A stretch of 64,000 nucleotides of DNA from Limnoperna fortunei (GCA_944474755.1 OX104117.1:43293222-43357221), one strand, 5' to 3'; counted from the first letter of the stretch, positions 1 to 14,300 are shown. Notes: generated by a model from the letters alone, not told the origin. Numbers and translations are program-made.

Positions 1-2185
1 TGTTTAACATATATTATTCAATTAATAAATTTCTTTCCATATTTGTGCATAGATTAATTAATTGAACAGCTTACAAAACTTGCCCTACACCTTATCATCG
101 TCTCCCCTTGGTTGATAAAATACAATTTTGTGTTTCCTTGCAGTGTAATTTGGAATAAGATATTATGGGTTATTATTTTTCAATGGTGAAAACCCTCTAT
201 CCTTGACACTTTTAATGTTTTCTAAAGAACTAATGTATTTGATTTCTATGTCCATAATAATTGTCTTTTTAAACGAAAATTTCAGTATTTCCATAAAAAA
301 ACTGTGCTTCCAGAGATATACAATTATATGTCTCTGGTGCAACTGAGCTTGGATTTCTGAAATAAACATAACAGAAGAATTGCTATTGTTTATTATTTTG
401 TGACTGAATTGATCTCAGTTTCATAAAAATGTCAATTAAAATGTTACAAATTCAATAAAATGTTCACATGTGATATTATAAGTAAATTCTTGTTTATATC
501 CGTTTTTATTATAATGTAGACTCAGGGATCCATGTAACGCTTCTAGATGCATATTGTACGCATGTTTTCAGTTCTTGCCACACCATTTTAACATCAAGCG
601 CATCTTTGTTCGTGTCTGTCACAGCTATCGTATGCGTACTGATTTCTGTCTAGTTTGTTCTGTCTCTGATGTGTTATTAAATATTCTCACAAATGGCGAT
701 CTATATGTTACCTGTGTTTCATCATCATATTCTCCACAGGTAACAATCATTCGGGTGGAAAATATGCTCAGTTAGGATGTTTATTTAACAATAAACGTGT
801 CAGGGCTGATGGTCACCCTTAATAGTTTAAAATTAAGTGATGTTAATACAATCTGGTTTAATAAGTGCATCGGTAATGTTGACACCCAGACTTATTGTAT
901 CTGATATATATACTAAGTATATGCTAATTGAGTCGTGGCATACATGGATTTTAAAGTGACGCTTGGAAATGAAGCTCTCCATGCTTAAACAGCCTGTGAT
1001 GAACCCCAAGTGTGACATGTGCATGCCATGACTCACAAACATTTGTATACCATAATATGTCCGTCATAGACAGGTCTACAAAAATTGTGTTAGTGTAAGG
1101 CAAAACCTTTGTTGCGATCAGTTGGGGAGTCTTAATTTTTTAGTTTTATATAATAAATAGATCAAAACATCATACGAGCAGAATACTAGTCAGATTACAT
1201 CTGGTACAGACGTGACAACATGTTTTTTATATTGCCCACTATATACCGTGGTCGTTGTTTTTTTCATTCAGAAATTCACCACCATACTGGTATTCTGCGA
1301 TACATCCTGTTCTGTCCACTACATATCATGACCCACCGTGTTGACCACAGTGGATTTTCAATTTCCTTTCATGCTTACACAGTGAAAAAATTAAAATGTT
1401 GCGATTTAATTTAGAGATTTGTGTTAAAATATGCCGTTTTAATATGTTTGTTTGAAAACAAAATTAATCTGTGTTCTTGCTAATCTATTCATTATATGAG
1501 AATACCTTATAGTTTATTGTCACTGATTTAGATTGACAATTATTCCCATAACGTGTTCTAAAAGGTTAGAACACCGCATTTTGCCTTAAAATTGTCAAAA
1601 TCTTTGCTATTCTATCGTCAAAATTTCCCTGTCAGCGCCTCTGATTAATGTTTCAACCGTTTGAACTTTTACCGGATGTAAATTGTGTCACACCTTTAAT
1701 CGATCTATTATCCAAGTATTGTCCAGTCATCATTTAATCAAGCACATGCTCTCAAACATTTCAATAAACTTGTGCATTGTATAATTTTATAATTAACAGG
1801 TGAACACGCGGCTTCACATTTTTAACGGTAAAATAGCACATTCACAATAAATACGAGACTTGTAAAGAAATTTGTTTTAAAAACTTTAAAATCAATACGA
1901 CTTGCAATGCTACATTTTGATTTTTCAAATTTTCGAAATTATCACTTAATATATCGTTCCACGAATGATTTTATACTCGATTTGTATTCGGTGTTGAACC
2001 ACGTGTGTTAAAAAAATACAATCGTGATATAGAATCAACCTTAATAGTCGCTTCAGTGTTAAAAGCCTGACACATCATCAACTTTTGTTGTAGAAAAGAC
2101 TTTAGTAGCATCCTTATAATTTCTATTATATTACGACAAGACCTTATGTCCGCAAACAGACGTTCATATCGGCGCGCAAAAAAAA
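1..2185. other. non-coding upstream region
   Basis: AT-rich sequence with only short open frames that show no recognisable domain and no paired splice sites. I see no gene, RNA gene or clear repeat here. It ends where the first 146-bp minisatellite element begins. Confidence 0.5.
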
Positions 2186-3300
2186 ACAAGCGTGGACACA
2201 GAAAAATGTCTCGCCTGAATTCCGCGTCAGTAACGAAAATAAATTTTGTCATAAGCATTACCTAAATAGCATTAATTATGAGCAGCGGCCTGTATACTAA
2301 ATATTGTCACCATACTATGCATAGTTACAGAGGGACTATCCTAATACAAAAACTTTAACGTAGTCGCTGAACTGTGAAATTGAGGTCAAGGTCAGGTGAC
2401 ATCTACCAGACAATCATGTACTATTCATCAGCAACCTATATTCCAAATATTGTCATCCTACCATGCATAGTTACAGAGAAACTGCAGTAACACAAAAACT
2501 TTAACACAGTCGCTGGACCGGGAAATTGTGGTCAAGGTCAGGTGACACCTACCAGACAGTCATGTACTAATCATCAGCAACCTATATACCAAAAATTGTC
2601 ATCCAACCATGCGTGGTAACAGAGGAACTGTCGTAACCCAAAAACTTTAACGTAGTCACTGGACCGTGAAATTGAGGTCAAGGTCAGGTGACACCTACCA
2701 GACAGTCATGTACTAGTCATCAGCAACCTATATACCAAAAATTGTCATCCAACCATGCGTGGTAACAGAGGAACTGTCGTAACCCAAAAACTTTAACGTA
2801 GTCACTGGACCGTGAAATTGAGGTCAAGGTCAGGTGACACCTACCAGACAGTCATGTACTAGTCATCAGCAACCTATATACCAAATATTGTCATCCTACC
2901 ATGCGTGGTTACAGAGGAACTGTCGCAACCCAAAAACTTTAACGTAGTCGCTGGACCGTGAAATTGAGGTCAAGGTCAGGTGACACCTACCAGACAGTCA
3001 TGTACTAGTCATCAGCAACCTATACACCAAATATTGTCATGCTACTATGCGTAGTTAGAGGAACTGCCGTAACCCAAAAACTTTAACGTAGTCGCTGGAC
3101 CATGAAATTGAGGTCAAGGTCAGGTGACAGGTGACTGACTGGCAAGTACTCATCATAAGCTACCTCTGTACCAAATTTGATGGACCTAGGGCTTGGGCTT
3201 ACAAATATATGAAGCAAGATGTCAAGTGTTTACGCCGCAGCCGCTGCCGGATTCCCAAACATATGTCTCGCCTCCAGCGACTTTCGTCTCAGGCGAGACA
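2186..3300 (+). mobile_element. minisatellite-bearing non-autonomous element, copy 1
   Basis: One end (2186-2215) reads acaagcgtggacacag then aaaaatgtctcgcc. The other end (3264-3300) is a hairpin whose stem is tgtctcgcc / ggcgagaca, followed by an A-rich tail to about 3344. Between them lie about six tandem monomers. A near-identical architecture recurs inverted at 28329-29880, which defines the ends. It encodes no transposase; a short open frame at 3131-3424 is repeat sequence, since the same peptide appears in the other copy. It resembles bivalve elements described with central arrays of about 150-160 bp (pearl and HINE types), but I could not assign a superfamily. Confidence 0.75.
2279..3138 (+). 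repeat. 146-bp tandem array, about 5.9 copies
   Basis: The word catgtact recurs at 2415, 2561, 2707, 2853 and 2999, giving an exact 146-bp period. Each monomer contains ggtcaaggtcaggtgaca or a close variant. Monomers in the middle are almost identical, while the outermost ones are diverged, as expected for an array homogenised from the centre. Confidence 0.9.
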
Positions 3301-5474
3301 AAAAACAACAACAAAAAAAAAAAAGAAAAAAAAAGAACAAAACAACACAAACATACATGCTGTTCCGATTTGTTTTGTTAATGTTATAACAGACGTAAGT
3401 AACTATGCATATTTTATTGTTTGATCAATGTACCACAATACAACAAAATATAAAGAACTAGTATTTGTAATTAGAGAACTAAGGCAAGTCTTAAAGGCGT
3501 CTGATCTAGAGAACATTCATCCCAATTAATACTATGTCATGCAAAAACACCGAAACTGCGAGTTAATTTTAATGGGAACTTTATACAAATAACACGTCTG
3601 AGTCCATTTGAAAAATTGTCAGTTTTGCGTAGGGTATAACTAGCTCAGAAGCAAATCACTACTTTTTTTTTATATAAAACTGTTATATTAATTGTTATAG
3701 TTTAAAACGCCATTGTCCAAGGTAAATGTGTATTTAGAATTGTGCGTACGTAAGACTTCATTCAACCTTGTGAAACAGGCGCATGTACCATATCGTAGTT
3801 AAACTATATTGAATTTGTATGTGGCGATTCTCGTTTATAAACTTTTCACATATTTATTATTCTTGCTGCATGATGGCTTCATTTTAGTAATTTATTTGTT
3901 GTATCCCATCCTGTTAACAAATTTTATATAACGATACATGATGTAAACTTTTGTCCGCGTTTGTTAAAACAACTCTGGTTTTAAATACCAAATAAAGAAA
4001 AAGATCGCCGCTCAACTGTCTGTTTTCTGTCGAAAAGGATTTATAATTGATTAAAGAGAGTTCGCATCCAACTTCAGGACACCATTCTACGTTGTAATAC
4101 ACTAAAAACGTAATGTGACAGTTCAAAACCGGATAATTTACCAAACTTGTTCAGGATGATATTTAATGCATAACACATGCATCCGGTTGAACAAATATTC
4201 GATCTTCAAGTTTACCGGCACATTAAATCATTATTGATCATCAACAAATAAAATGCATGTGCAAACTATTCTTAAGCACTGTTTAAAAATGTTCTCTTTT
4301 CATTCGGGTAAGGATGTTTAAACCCGCAATCTACTAAATGACAAGGCGCAGTTTTCGGTGCCAAAGTTGATGCCAATTTGACTCTTCGGAGGTGCCGAAT
4401 TGACTTTTTTGGTACATGAAGGTGCCGATTCGACTTCTGCACTGTGAGCACTATTTAATCTACAAGTATATATATATTAAGACAGAGAAAAAGTTAACAA
4501 AACTATCAATTAATTGAGAAAATCGGATGGTCCAAGAAATATAACTGTTGTTTTTCACTAATTATTCAACTCCAAATAGAGTTGGTCCGACTATACAAAA
4601 GGTTGTTTCCTGTAGTGTTGGATTGGAACTTTTCTATCGAGCCATTCGAGGTGAGTGACCTCTTAATTTAAAAGTCAAAGTGTGCATTAAATAATTAATT
4701 CATTCGTCAAACCACATGATATTTCCATCATATTCATACATACATATCTTTACTATAATGACCATGTTGGTTTTATAATACCTCTTAATTTTATAGTTGA
4801 GGAGATAAAACGTATCCGCGAATCTGAAACTTACTTCAAATGTTCCAATGAATGCGGATTTTTTGGTTTTGACAATAATCCAGGTATCCAACCCTTCGGT
4901 CTACTAAACATTCTAGATGTTTTTGTCAATTCGGTCCGATTATTTTAGGTGTAAAATACGCCCAATTGTCATTTCTCGATGTTGTGGTAGTGGTGGTCTG
5001 TTTTTCCAATAAAACGGCTATTTTCATTGGCGGTTTTCTAAAATATGAACCAACCAAAACGAATGAAGCTTTCGTATTTTAATTTTTTTTTATGAAAAGG
5101 GAGATTACTCTACATAAAAACTAAGGTGGTTTTTCATTTTTCATGTAAAAAGTACTGTACATAACATGCCAGCACTTGACACTGCATTTAGTGCTTCAGA
5201 AAACTGCAAATTGACCCATTTCCAGTTTTACATGATCTCCCTTTTACGTGCAGTTAAAAAAACTACGGCTATCATCGCTAAAAGACTATGATACTGAAAT
5301 AAAGATTTTGCATTCTTTTGTTGTATTGTCTATGCCAAATTAAATTTACATCTAATTAACCTTAAAAGTAGATGTTACTATATATAGGAAACTGAACAGG
5401 TAAGTTTGATAATTTAATTAGAACACGGATGTAACTTGTTAGCTTGTTTTATCAAGCTGTAAAACACTAAACAG
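3301..5474. other. intergenic, no gene seen
   Basis: Starts with an A-rich tract (3301-3344) next to the element end. At 4345-4440 there are three imperfect copies of a short word like ggtgccgaattgact. The remainder is AT-rich with short meaningless frames. Confidence 0.5.
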
Positions 5475-5715
5475 CTACTGGTCAGAGAGTAGTTCTCGCC
5501 ATAAAAAAGACAGAAGCAATTCTCGCCATTTTTGTGACCGTATCGTTATTTTTCCATGTAAATCAATGAAAAAGGCTTCATTTAATAGATTTCACCGTCT
5601 TCCACCCAAATCAAATTACGCTGGTCACTTCTAAAATGCCAATTTTTCACACAAACTGTCAAAAGATCGGGTGGCGAGAATTACTTGCCGGCGAGAACTA
5701 CTCCGTGACCAGTAG
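5475..5715. mobile_element. 241-bp MITE with 26-bp terminal inverted repeats
   Basis: The left end ctactggtcagagagtag.. and the right end ..ctactccgtgaccagtag are inverted repeats over 26 bp with two mismatches, and the inner part of both is the word ttctcgcc/ggcgagaa. If the outermost TA is the target site, the insertion is compatible with a TA duplication as used by Tc1/mariner elements. There is no coding capacity. Confidence 0.7.
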
Positions 5716-8084
5716 GGTTCTATGAGATTAATATCAGGTAAATAATTGGGGGAATAAACATTGGTTAATTAATAAGTGATCATGTTTACACAACAGGGTT
5801 TTTTTTTTATAATGTCCTCAGTCAGATATTGTCACCTGTCATTAACATGAAGCGTGAAAATTTATCAAAGACGATTGTCCATTGCAAAAGTTTTCAACAT
5901 GACAAACTGCGGCTACAGTTTTTAGTACCAGAAGTGGACAATAGGTGGCATTTTTTAAATTGGACAGTTGTCCATTGACGATTTCTAACCCTCGCGCACA
6001 AGATTCTCTGAGATCGAAGCTGCCCGGTGGTTTGGGGGATCAAGTAGTAATGTAATGTATCTCGTGCCTTAACTACGTGTATAAATCATAGTTCCATTTA
6101 ATAAAACTGTCCATATCATGTTTTTTTTTCAACATAAATCAGATATTGAAATTTAAGTGTGTTTGTGAAATGCGAGCATTTCAAATAGAAATAGAAATGT
6201 AAAAGAGAGATGAAAATGATAAATATAAGCATGAAATGGATGCTTTATGTTACAGAACTAGTGCCTTGACCTGTTCGCAAAAGTAACCTATTCTTGATAA
6301 TCATGCAAAAATTCATAAAACACAGATTCACACGTCTTCTGTTTGTCTGCAATTTTCCTTTAGGACACCACTTTGCTCCTCGGGAATGATAAATTAAGCA
6401 GGTTCCACATTAAGATGTGGAAAATTCTTCCAAATACACAGTACTATATATTTCAATAGCTTTCCGTAATCCCAAAAATTTCTTCAACTTATAGTACAAC
6501 AGATGGGTCCCATCTTTTAAACTAATGCTCCAATTAACATGATTAAAACAAATTTGATATGAATAACATTTTTAATTTTAACATTTTTTAACACCCATAT
6601 ATATTCTCTTAATTTTTTTACATTCCATTATCAATTTCTAATATACAATGAATTTGCAAATTGTACATGTACTTTAGTCACATTATGTTTTTATGTAAAT
6701 TTACAGTATAGACTTTTTAGATCCAAAATTTATTTTTGTGTCGGATCCAAAGTTATTTATTGAATAATATAGAAATAAACCCAAATTCAGCTTTCTAATT
6801 ATATTTTCTAATAAAATTCTATCAATACTTTCTAAAACAAAAGTAAAAATCTAAAGACACCAAATAGGCTCATTGCTCATTTAGGAGGTGTGTCTCCTTA
6901 ACCCTCAACAATCAGAAATCATTAACTATATATATATGCCAAACTGAAATTATCATATTAAGCTTTAAGTTTATCAACCAGTATGTAAAAAAGAGACAGC
7001 AAATTATTCTTAAAGTCAATCATTGATTTATTTGATTATATATATTATATATTTAGTAAAGACCTGCTAATGACCATGAAATAATTGCATGACAAATTAA
7101 CAGTTAACTTCTGGTATATATGTTTAATGTAAATAGTATCATCATTTTATGTTAAGCCCATGGGTAAGCTTAGATTATTTAGCTACAAAAGGCAGTTTTA
7201 TTATTAGTTGTGCTTTGTGTACATGTAGGATGTAACTCATTATATGGTACTTGTAACTTCACTGTGTGACTAATTTCTTGGTAATTTTGAATTTCCTGTA
7301 ATATACAAATTACAGTCTCATTTAATAATATGAACATTTCTATTATCTATGCTACTCCACTGAAAATTTGGTTTATTGTAAAACTTAAAAAGAAATGTTT
7401 AAACGTTTGGTTAATATGACCTACTTTTTTGGAAAAATGTCCAGCATTCTACATGTATATTGCATTTGGGGCTCAGATTAGGATATTTGTAAGTTTACAT
7501 TTATTTAAGTACCGGGTATGTATGATTTTTGGCAATGAAAATTACATTCAGATGTAAAATGTTTATAAAACAGTTTCAGTGGTATACTAATTATATATAT
7601 AAACGAGGGATTAAATTAAAATTTACCCTCTATACACACTGATATTGTGTCCACCGGTCAGTGACAGTATTAGTAAGATCATACCATACCCAAAGTACCT
7701 AAATTTTTGGACAAACGATGAATTTGAAGGGTCACTGAGTTTGTCTTCTTGTGGCATTAAAAAAGAACATGTATGCTTACCAAATGGTGCAAGTTAAATA
7801 TGGGCATTCAGTGTATGTTTGCACATAATGTTACCTATCTTCAATGTGTTCATCGCCTGAATATAGCTGAAATATTGCTGCTCGGGCGTTAAACACCATT
7901 AATCAATCAATCAATGTGTTCAAGAACAGTAAAAAAAGAAAGGATTACCATAAAATCAAACTTGGATCCATACATTTTCCTTCAAAGATATATAACAGAA
8001 TAATATATTGTCAAAGCAAAACAAATTGAATGTACAGTTAAAATTTGTCAGCTTATTTGTAAATTGTTTCTGTTTGCTCTGCAG
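5716..8084. other. upstream flank of aldolase copy A
   Basis: AT-rich, with no recognisable exon. It must hold the promoter and 5' untranslated exon(s) of copy A, because a good splice acceptor (ttgctctgcag) lies two bases before the start codon. At 7846-7914 there is a SINE-type 3' tail (atagctgaaatattgctg, then gcgttaaacacc and a repeated aatc). Confidence 0.5.
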
Positions 8085-8086
8085 GA

Positions 8087-8345
8087 ATGGCAAGATATAT
8101 TTTGAGAAGGCCTGTCCAGTTTAAGTTCAATCAACTTTTTCAAGATTCAGATAGGCTTAAATGGTTTTCCGTAGAATCACACAGAAAATATTATCAAGGA
8201 ACACAACAACCAGCTGTCGGCACTAAACATCATGTTGTTGATCTTCGTAGTGACACTGTTACAAAACCATCGGAAGGTATGAGGAGAGCAATGGCAGAGG
8301 CCGAGGTTGGGGATGATGTGCTAGGGGAAGACCCAACAATAAATG
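8087..8345 (+). CDS. THA1: aldolase A exon 1
   Basis: Residues 1-86 plus one base (phase 1). Carries the Arg/Lys-rich N-terminal extension and the [10 protein letters not shown] signature, ending in GEDPTIN before gtatgt. Confidence 0.93.
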
Positions 8346-11300
8346 GTATGTTAATGTAAGATTCAATGTTCAAATTCTAAAATATTGTGTGCAAATGCTA
8401 TCAGAAATTAGAATGCAATACACTACAGAATATATTAAACATTACTTTGTTGGAAGACATGCATTCAACTTCTTTATAATGCTTTGATATTTTTTAAAAA
8501 GTCTGATAAACCTCACCATTTTATACATGTATCTTCAGATGTGAATCATTGAAGTTGCATCTATTGCTATGTAGATCTGTGTGTCTTGTCCATGCTATTT
8601 CTTGACTACCATTTGTCAGATTTTGATTAAACCTTACAATACTAGTAAGTCTAGTTGCTCATATCATTGGTACTCATTGGCCTTAATTTAACAGTCCTAT
8701 GAGTCAGTTTCTTTGAAACCATGCATTGTAAGATGGCAATATTTGATATTTACATGTAGGCTGCTGATAAATAGTACAATACAGTTTAGTGGGTTTTATC
8801 TGTCATTGACCTCAGTTTCATGGTCCAGTAGCTATGTTAAAGTTTGTGGATTAGTTCAGTTCTTCATTAACCATGAATTGCAGGATGATATTAGTTTGTA
8901 TATCGGTTGATCATTTGCAATGCACGACAGTACGCATAGAATTATGTAACATATAATGACAAATTAATGCTATTTTCTTGTTGCTCAGGAAAAAATTCTT
9001 TCACTGCTGATGCAGAATGCAGATGAGACATTTTTTCTGTGTCCATGCTTGTCATTTAACTTTACATGACTGGTAATACCAAGCCTAGTTGTGCATATTG
9101 CTGGCACATTACATGCATATGACTAGCTTGATTTTAAATGAGTTATGGCTCCTTGTTATATTTATTGAATATATTTTGTACACACTATTTCTTAGCTACC
9201 TATGGGCAGATTTGATTAACTTTACATGACAGGTAAGTACCAAACCTAGCTACTTTGTTCGTATTATTATCATTATTACTTTACTGATTTATTTTTAAAT
9301 GAGATGGCATGTTGTTATATATATTGAAAATATTTTGTCATCTCTAAATATCCTTGGCATGCCATCACAGCTTGATATTGAATGAGTCTTTGCCCTTTGT
9401 TTTATTTGTTTAATATATTTAGTGCATGCTTTAAGTACCAAGCTTGAATAATTAAATTTCCATTGTAAGCTGAAATCTGATTGGTTTATTCAAATGTAGC
9501 AATCCATATTATTCGATATAACTTGAGTTTTTCACATGACCTATTCTTACATTTTTAAAATTCAAATAGCAATGTTTTTTACTATTAAATTGATAAGATT
9601 TGTTAAAATTAAATTATAATGAATATTTCAAATTTCTGAACAGGTTATACTTTGTAACATGGCCTGGGTCTGTTTACACCATTCAAATTCTAAAATATTG
9701 TATACAAATGCTATCAAAAATTAGAATGCAATATAGCTACCACTACAGAATATATTAAACATATTACAATGTACTTTGTAGGAAGACATGCATTCATCTT
9801 CTTTATAATGCTTTGATTTTTTTTTTAAGTCGGATGAACCTTAATCCCTCTGTGTGTCTTGTCCATGCTATTACTTGAGTCACTAATACTAGTCCTGTAA
9901 TATACAAATTACAGTCTCATTTAAAATCACTATAAACCCCTTTCAGTTTATTAGTCATAAACAGACTCAAACCATGTTATATCATATAACCTTTTCAGAA
10001 ATTTGAAATATTCCTTAAATTTATTTTGTCTGTGATAATTCATGACCACCATTTGTTGGATTTTTGATTTATTTTTACAGAATTTATATGTACCAAGCCT
10101 ATTTGCACATATCCTTGGCAGGTCATGACTAGGTTGATTTTAAACAAGTTATGGTCTTTTATTATATTATTTAATTAATATATTCTGTCTGCATAATTCC
10201 TCAGCTTAGTCAATTTTTATTTAACATCTCAGCAATTATGAGAATATGCATACCTGTGCACATTATAGCAATGTCATGGTTGCTTCAATTTGCATTGCAT
10301 TCATTGAGCTAAGGCTTTTGTCACAGTTCTTTAATATATGTATCTGCACTATTTGCATTAACAAATATTCAATATTGCTGCATATATTTTTACTTATTCA
10401 CATGACATAAGTACAAACAAGAGTTTTGCATATCCTTGCCACATCAAGATTGCCTAAAGTTTGATTGAGTTATTGCCCTTTGTTAAAGTTTTTGAAAATA
10501 CCAGAATTTTGTTTGAGATATTTTGTCTGATTGTAATGAAAATTCAATGGAATTTATAACCTTAATGTACATGTACTACAGCAGCTTGATTGAATATTTT
10601 TACATTTGTCTTTATATTTAACGGGTTTAATCCTTTAATGCTGAAAAGAGATCCATTGGTAGTGTCAGAGCTCTACCTGTTTTTATTTTCATCTTAAAGT
10701 GTGCCAAGACTTTCTCTGACATGGTAGCAGTAACTGTGGGAAACCAGTTTCTTAGGGTATTGATCATCTTCCATGATAGATTTTTTTACAGTTTTCATTC
10801 AGACCTAAATAGTACACTACACTTACTGTGTATATAGTAATTTTTTTAAGCATGTACTATAAATTTTGAAGATTGCTTTTGGAGTACAGAATACCTACAT
10901 GCAGCATTATAGTTTTATAGCACAGACTAAGTTTGTCCTTGTGCCTGCAGGACACCTACTTGTATACTTGACAAAATATTGTGAATCCTTGTCCCTGGCT
11001 GTTTTGTAGATATATTCCTAATGCTTTCTTTTTAATTAATTTTTTAGAGGTTTTATAGAAATCAATGGTGGACGCAGGAACAAGACTAAATTTATTTTTG
11101 AAAATCACTATAAACAGTATCTGGAAATCAATTAACCAGGTTAGCCTCTGGATTTGTTGTTTTATTTTAGAATTGCAAAGAAGATGTGCTGAAATGTTTG
11201 GAAAAGAACAAGCTTTGTTTATACCATCAGGGACCATGGGTAACTTATTATCAGGTATATACATTTGTGTACTTGTTTGTAAATAATGAAATGATAGTGG

Positions 11301-14300
11301 TTTGTTTGAATGGTGTTTAACACCACTTTCAGCAATTTTTCAGCTATTTCATGGCGTCCAGTTTTTATTGTGGGAGGTGGCAGGAGCACAGGAAACCCCT
11401 GAAGTGCGATGGGAAAATTGGCAATCCTTGTCAGTTAAGATTGGACTCGAGTACACCCTGTATGCAGTGAGAATCGAACCCCCAGTCTCAGTGCTGACAG
11501 ACCTGGTGCTTAACAGTAGACGAAATACCTTAACTACATGGCCATTGTGGCCACAATGAAATGATAGTGGTTTGGTTCCGGGAGACAAGTAATCAATAAT
11601 TATGTAGCTATATTTTGTAGCTTATATTTTAAATTTAGTTACAGTAAATAATGTAGATGTAAAATTTACCTAACATTTTATTATTTAAAAACTTTGATTC
11701 TAGACCAACCTGTTTTAACCTTCTTCCTCTGTACTAGCCTCTTGCTTAATAATTTATAGGGGCCTCGGAGGTTGAGTGGTTAAGGTAGTTTATCTACTAT
11801 TGATCACATGGTCTGTCAACACTGAGATTGCAGTTTCAAGTCTCACTGTGGGCAGGATGTGCTGGATTTCACTCTTAATTGACAAGGATTGACAGTTTTC
11901 CTAGAAGGTCGGGGTTCAAACATCATTCAAACAAACAAACAGACTCAATAAATTATGCCATCATACCTTGATCATGGATCATGCTTTACTACCCAAGCCC
12001 ATGTTTTCCAATATAATGATAGTTCAGATCTTAAAAAGTGTGATGTTTTCATAAGACACTTTATGACTAAATTATTTTTGTTGAAAACAAATTATATATA
12101 CATAACTCTTGGACAAATGCTAAATTTAGCAATAGAAAAAAAATTACTGTTGCACCTGCTTCAATTAAAAGCCCTTTAGGTGAGAGTGTTGCTAAGGTTC
12201 TTTGCGTTTTAAAATATTTAAATAGGTCATCCTACCTATCCTAACAGTACATCAATACTATGATTGTGTATTTTATTATTTATCAGCAATGACAATGTAA
12301 TTGTAGTTTGTACCCACTGTCCCAGAAGAGGTGAAGAAGCCATTTTAGGTAGCCACAGTCACATTTTTGTACATGAACAGGGCGGTATAGCATTTGTATG
12401 TATACTTTTATTTTATAATTGTTAAATATAATTGGGCAAAAACTGATATGCTAGCTCAAAAAATTCCTTTTCATATATAAAGTATGTTAAGTAAAATTTC
12501 TGTATCTGGACCAGAAATGGCAGACTACAGTATTTGTATGTGTCTTATCTGTAATTATTTTAGATCTAAAGGGTCAGGTGAGCTATTGTCATCACTCTCT
12601 GTCGTCATCATCAGCGTCCTCTGTAAACTTTATATATTTCAATTTCTACTTTGAAATCACTTGTCCAATTGAAAACAAACTTGGTCACCGTGTTAATTGG
12701 ATGGACCTTTACAAAGTTTGTGTTTTTTAATCTGATTGGAAAACCAATATGGCCACTACAGGACTTTGTTTAACATAGAACCCCATGGAAAAAAGTTTTA
12801 AATAGCTTCTAATCTCAAATTTGTTAACCAGTGGAAACAAAACTTGCAAGCAATATTGTTTGGATGGTCGTCTATAAAGTTTATATTTTTATGCCAAACA
12901 TATATTCGAAATGGATGCCATAGTTGGACTTAGTTTAACACAGGACCCTGTGGGAAAAAAATTGAAAAGGCTTCTCTGAAACTGGTTAACCAAACAAAAT
13001 TTGTTTGCAATATTGTCCTTTATAAAGTTTATGTTTTTTATGCCAATCTGAATTTCAAAATAAGTGCCACTGCAGGACTAATTTTAACTTGGGACCCTAT
13101 GCGAATAATTGAAAAAAATGGCTTCATCTCTAAAACTGGTGAACCAATAGAAATGCTTCATCGGAAACCCACGTCCGGTCGCGTTCTCGCATTGCTACCA
13201 CTTACCGACCGTGGGCACACTTGTAGATATTTTCTTGTTTTAATGAATATTCATTAAATTTAATTATCTAATGGTAACGACACTTATTGGATAAAACATT
13301 TATTATCCAAAACTACGTATGTTATGTCTTTTTTGATTAGTTGTCACTCTTTACCGGAAGTAAAGCAACCAATCAAAATAGGACATTTTATATTCTTGAA
13401 AACAAGAAAATATCTACAAGTGTGCCCACCGTCGGTAAGTGGTAGCAAAGAGAGAACGTGATCAGACGTGGGTTTCCGACGATGATAGAAATGAAACTTA
13501 TTACCAGTCGGGGAAAAATTTAAAAACAGTTTCCTCTATGAAGTTGGTTTACCAAAGGAAACAAAAAAGTTATTAGGAATATATATTGGATGGTCCTCTA
13601 CCAATTTTTGTATGCTGATAAGACAGTAAATATGGCCACCTTAGCGTTCACTGACGAAGTTTATCAGAGGACTCGATGGAATAACTTTCAAATGACACCT
13701 TTTCTGAAACGGTAAAGCTGATTCAAGCCATATTGTATGTAAATGTTTATTTGATGGTTCTCTTAAAGTTTATGCTTGTTTATTTGATTAAATATCCATA
13801 ATGGCTGCAATTGTAGTAATTAATTTAACATAGAAACCTATAGAAAATGTTAAAATGGCTTTCTATCAGAAACTATTGAACCAGTTGAAACAGAATCATT
13901 GAATGGTCTCAACAAAGATAATCTAAAGAATAGCTATTGTTATGTTTATGTTATAAAAATATAATGGAACTACATGCAATGCAAATTAAATTTGGTGATT
14001 TTATATATGTGTCACATATCAATTCTTTCTGGGGTTGGGGGAGGAGAGGGCGGTGTAAGTATTTTCCTGTTGCAAAATTTGGCCTTCAGTTTAGCAGTGC
14101 AATTTAATGTGAGCCTTGTGTTTCTTTTTGAATAAGCAACTGTATGCAGTTTCTGAAATCCTAATGTGTTGAATTAGAATATATCATTTATTCATGTCTT
14201 GTAATAAATTATTTTTTTAAAATCAAGGAAATTAATCTTAAATTTAAATATTTTTTGCAGCAAGAGATATTAGATTATTAATAGTTGGTCTTAATTCTGT

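Noticed and set aside
2186..3300. Helitron assignment for the 146-bp minisatellite element
   Set aside because: Its hairpin is strictly terminal and followed by an A-rich tail; I found no TC start and CTRR end with A/T flanks as in the 322-bp element.
3131..3424. 97-codon frame beginning MTDWQVLIISYL, with a near-identical frame at 28298-28495
   Set aside because: Both fall in the unique end of the minisatellite element, including its GTCTCGCC hairpin. The similarity is that of repeat DNA.
11761..11860. Possible tRNA gene (A- and B-box-like words)
   Set aside because: It continues into the SINE body shared with several other loci, and the tRNA-like head has mismatched arms; it is a SINE head.
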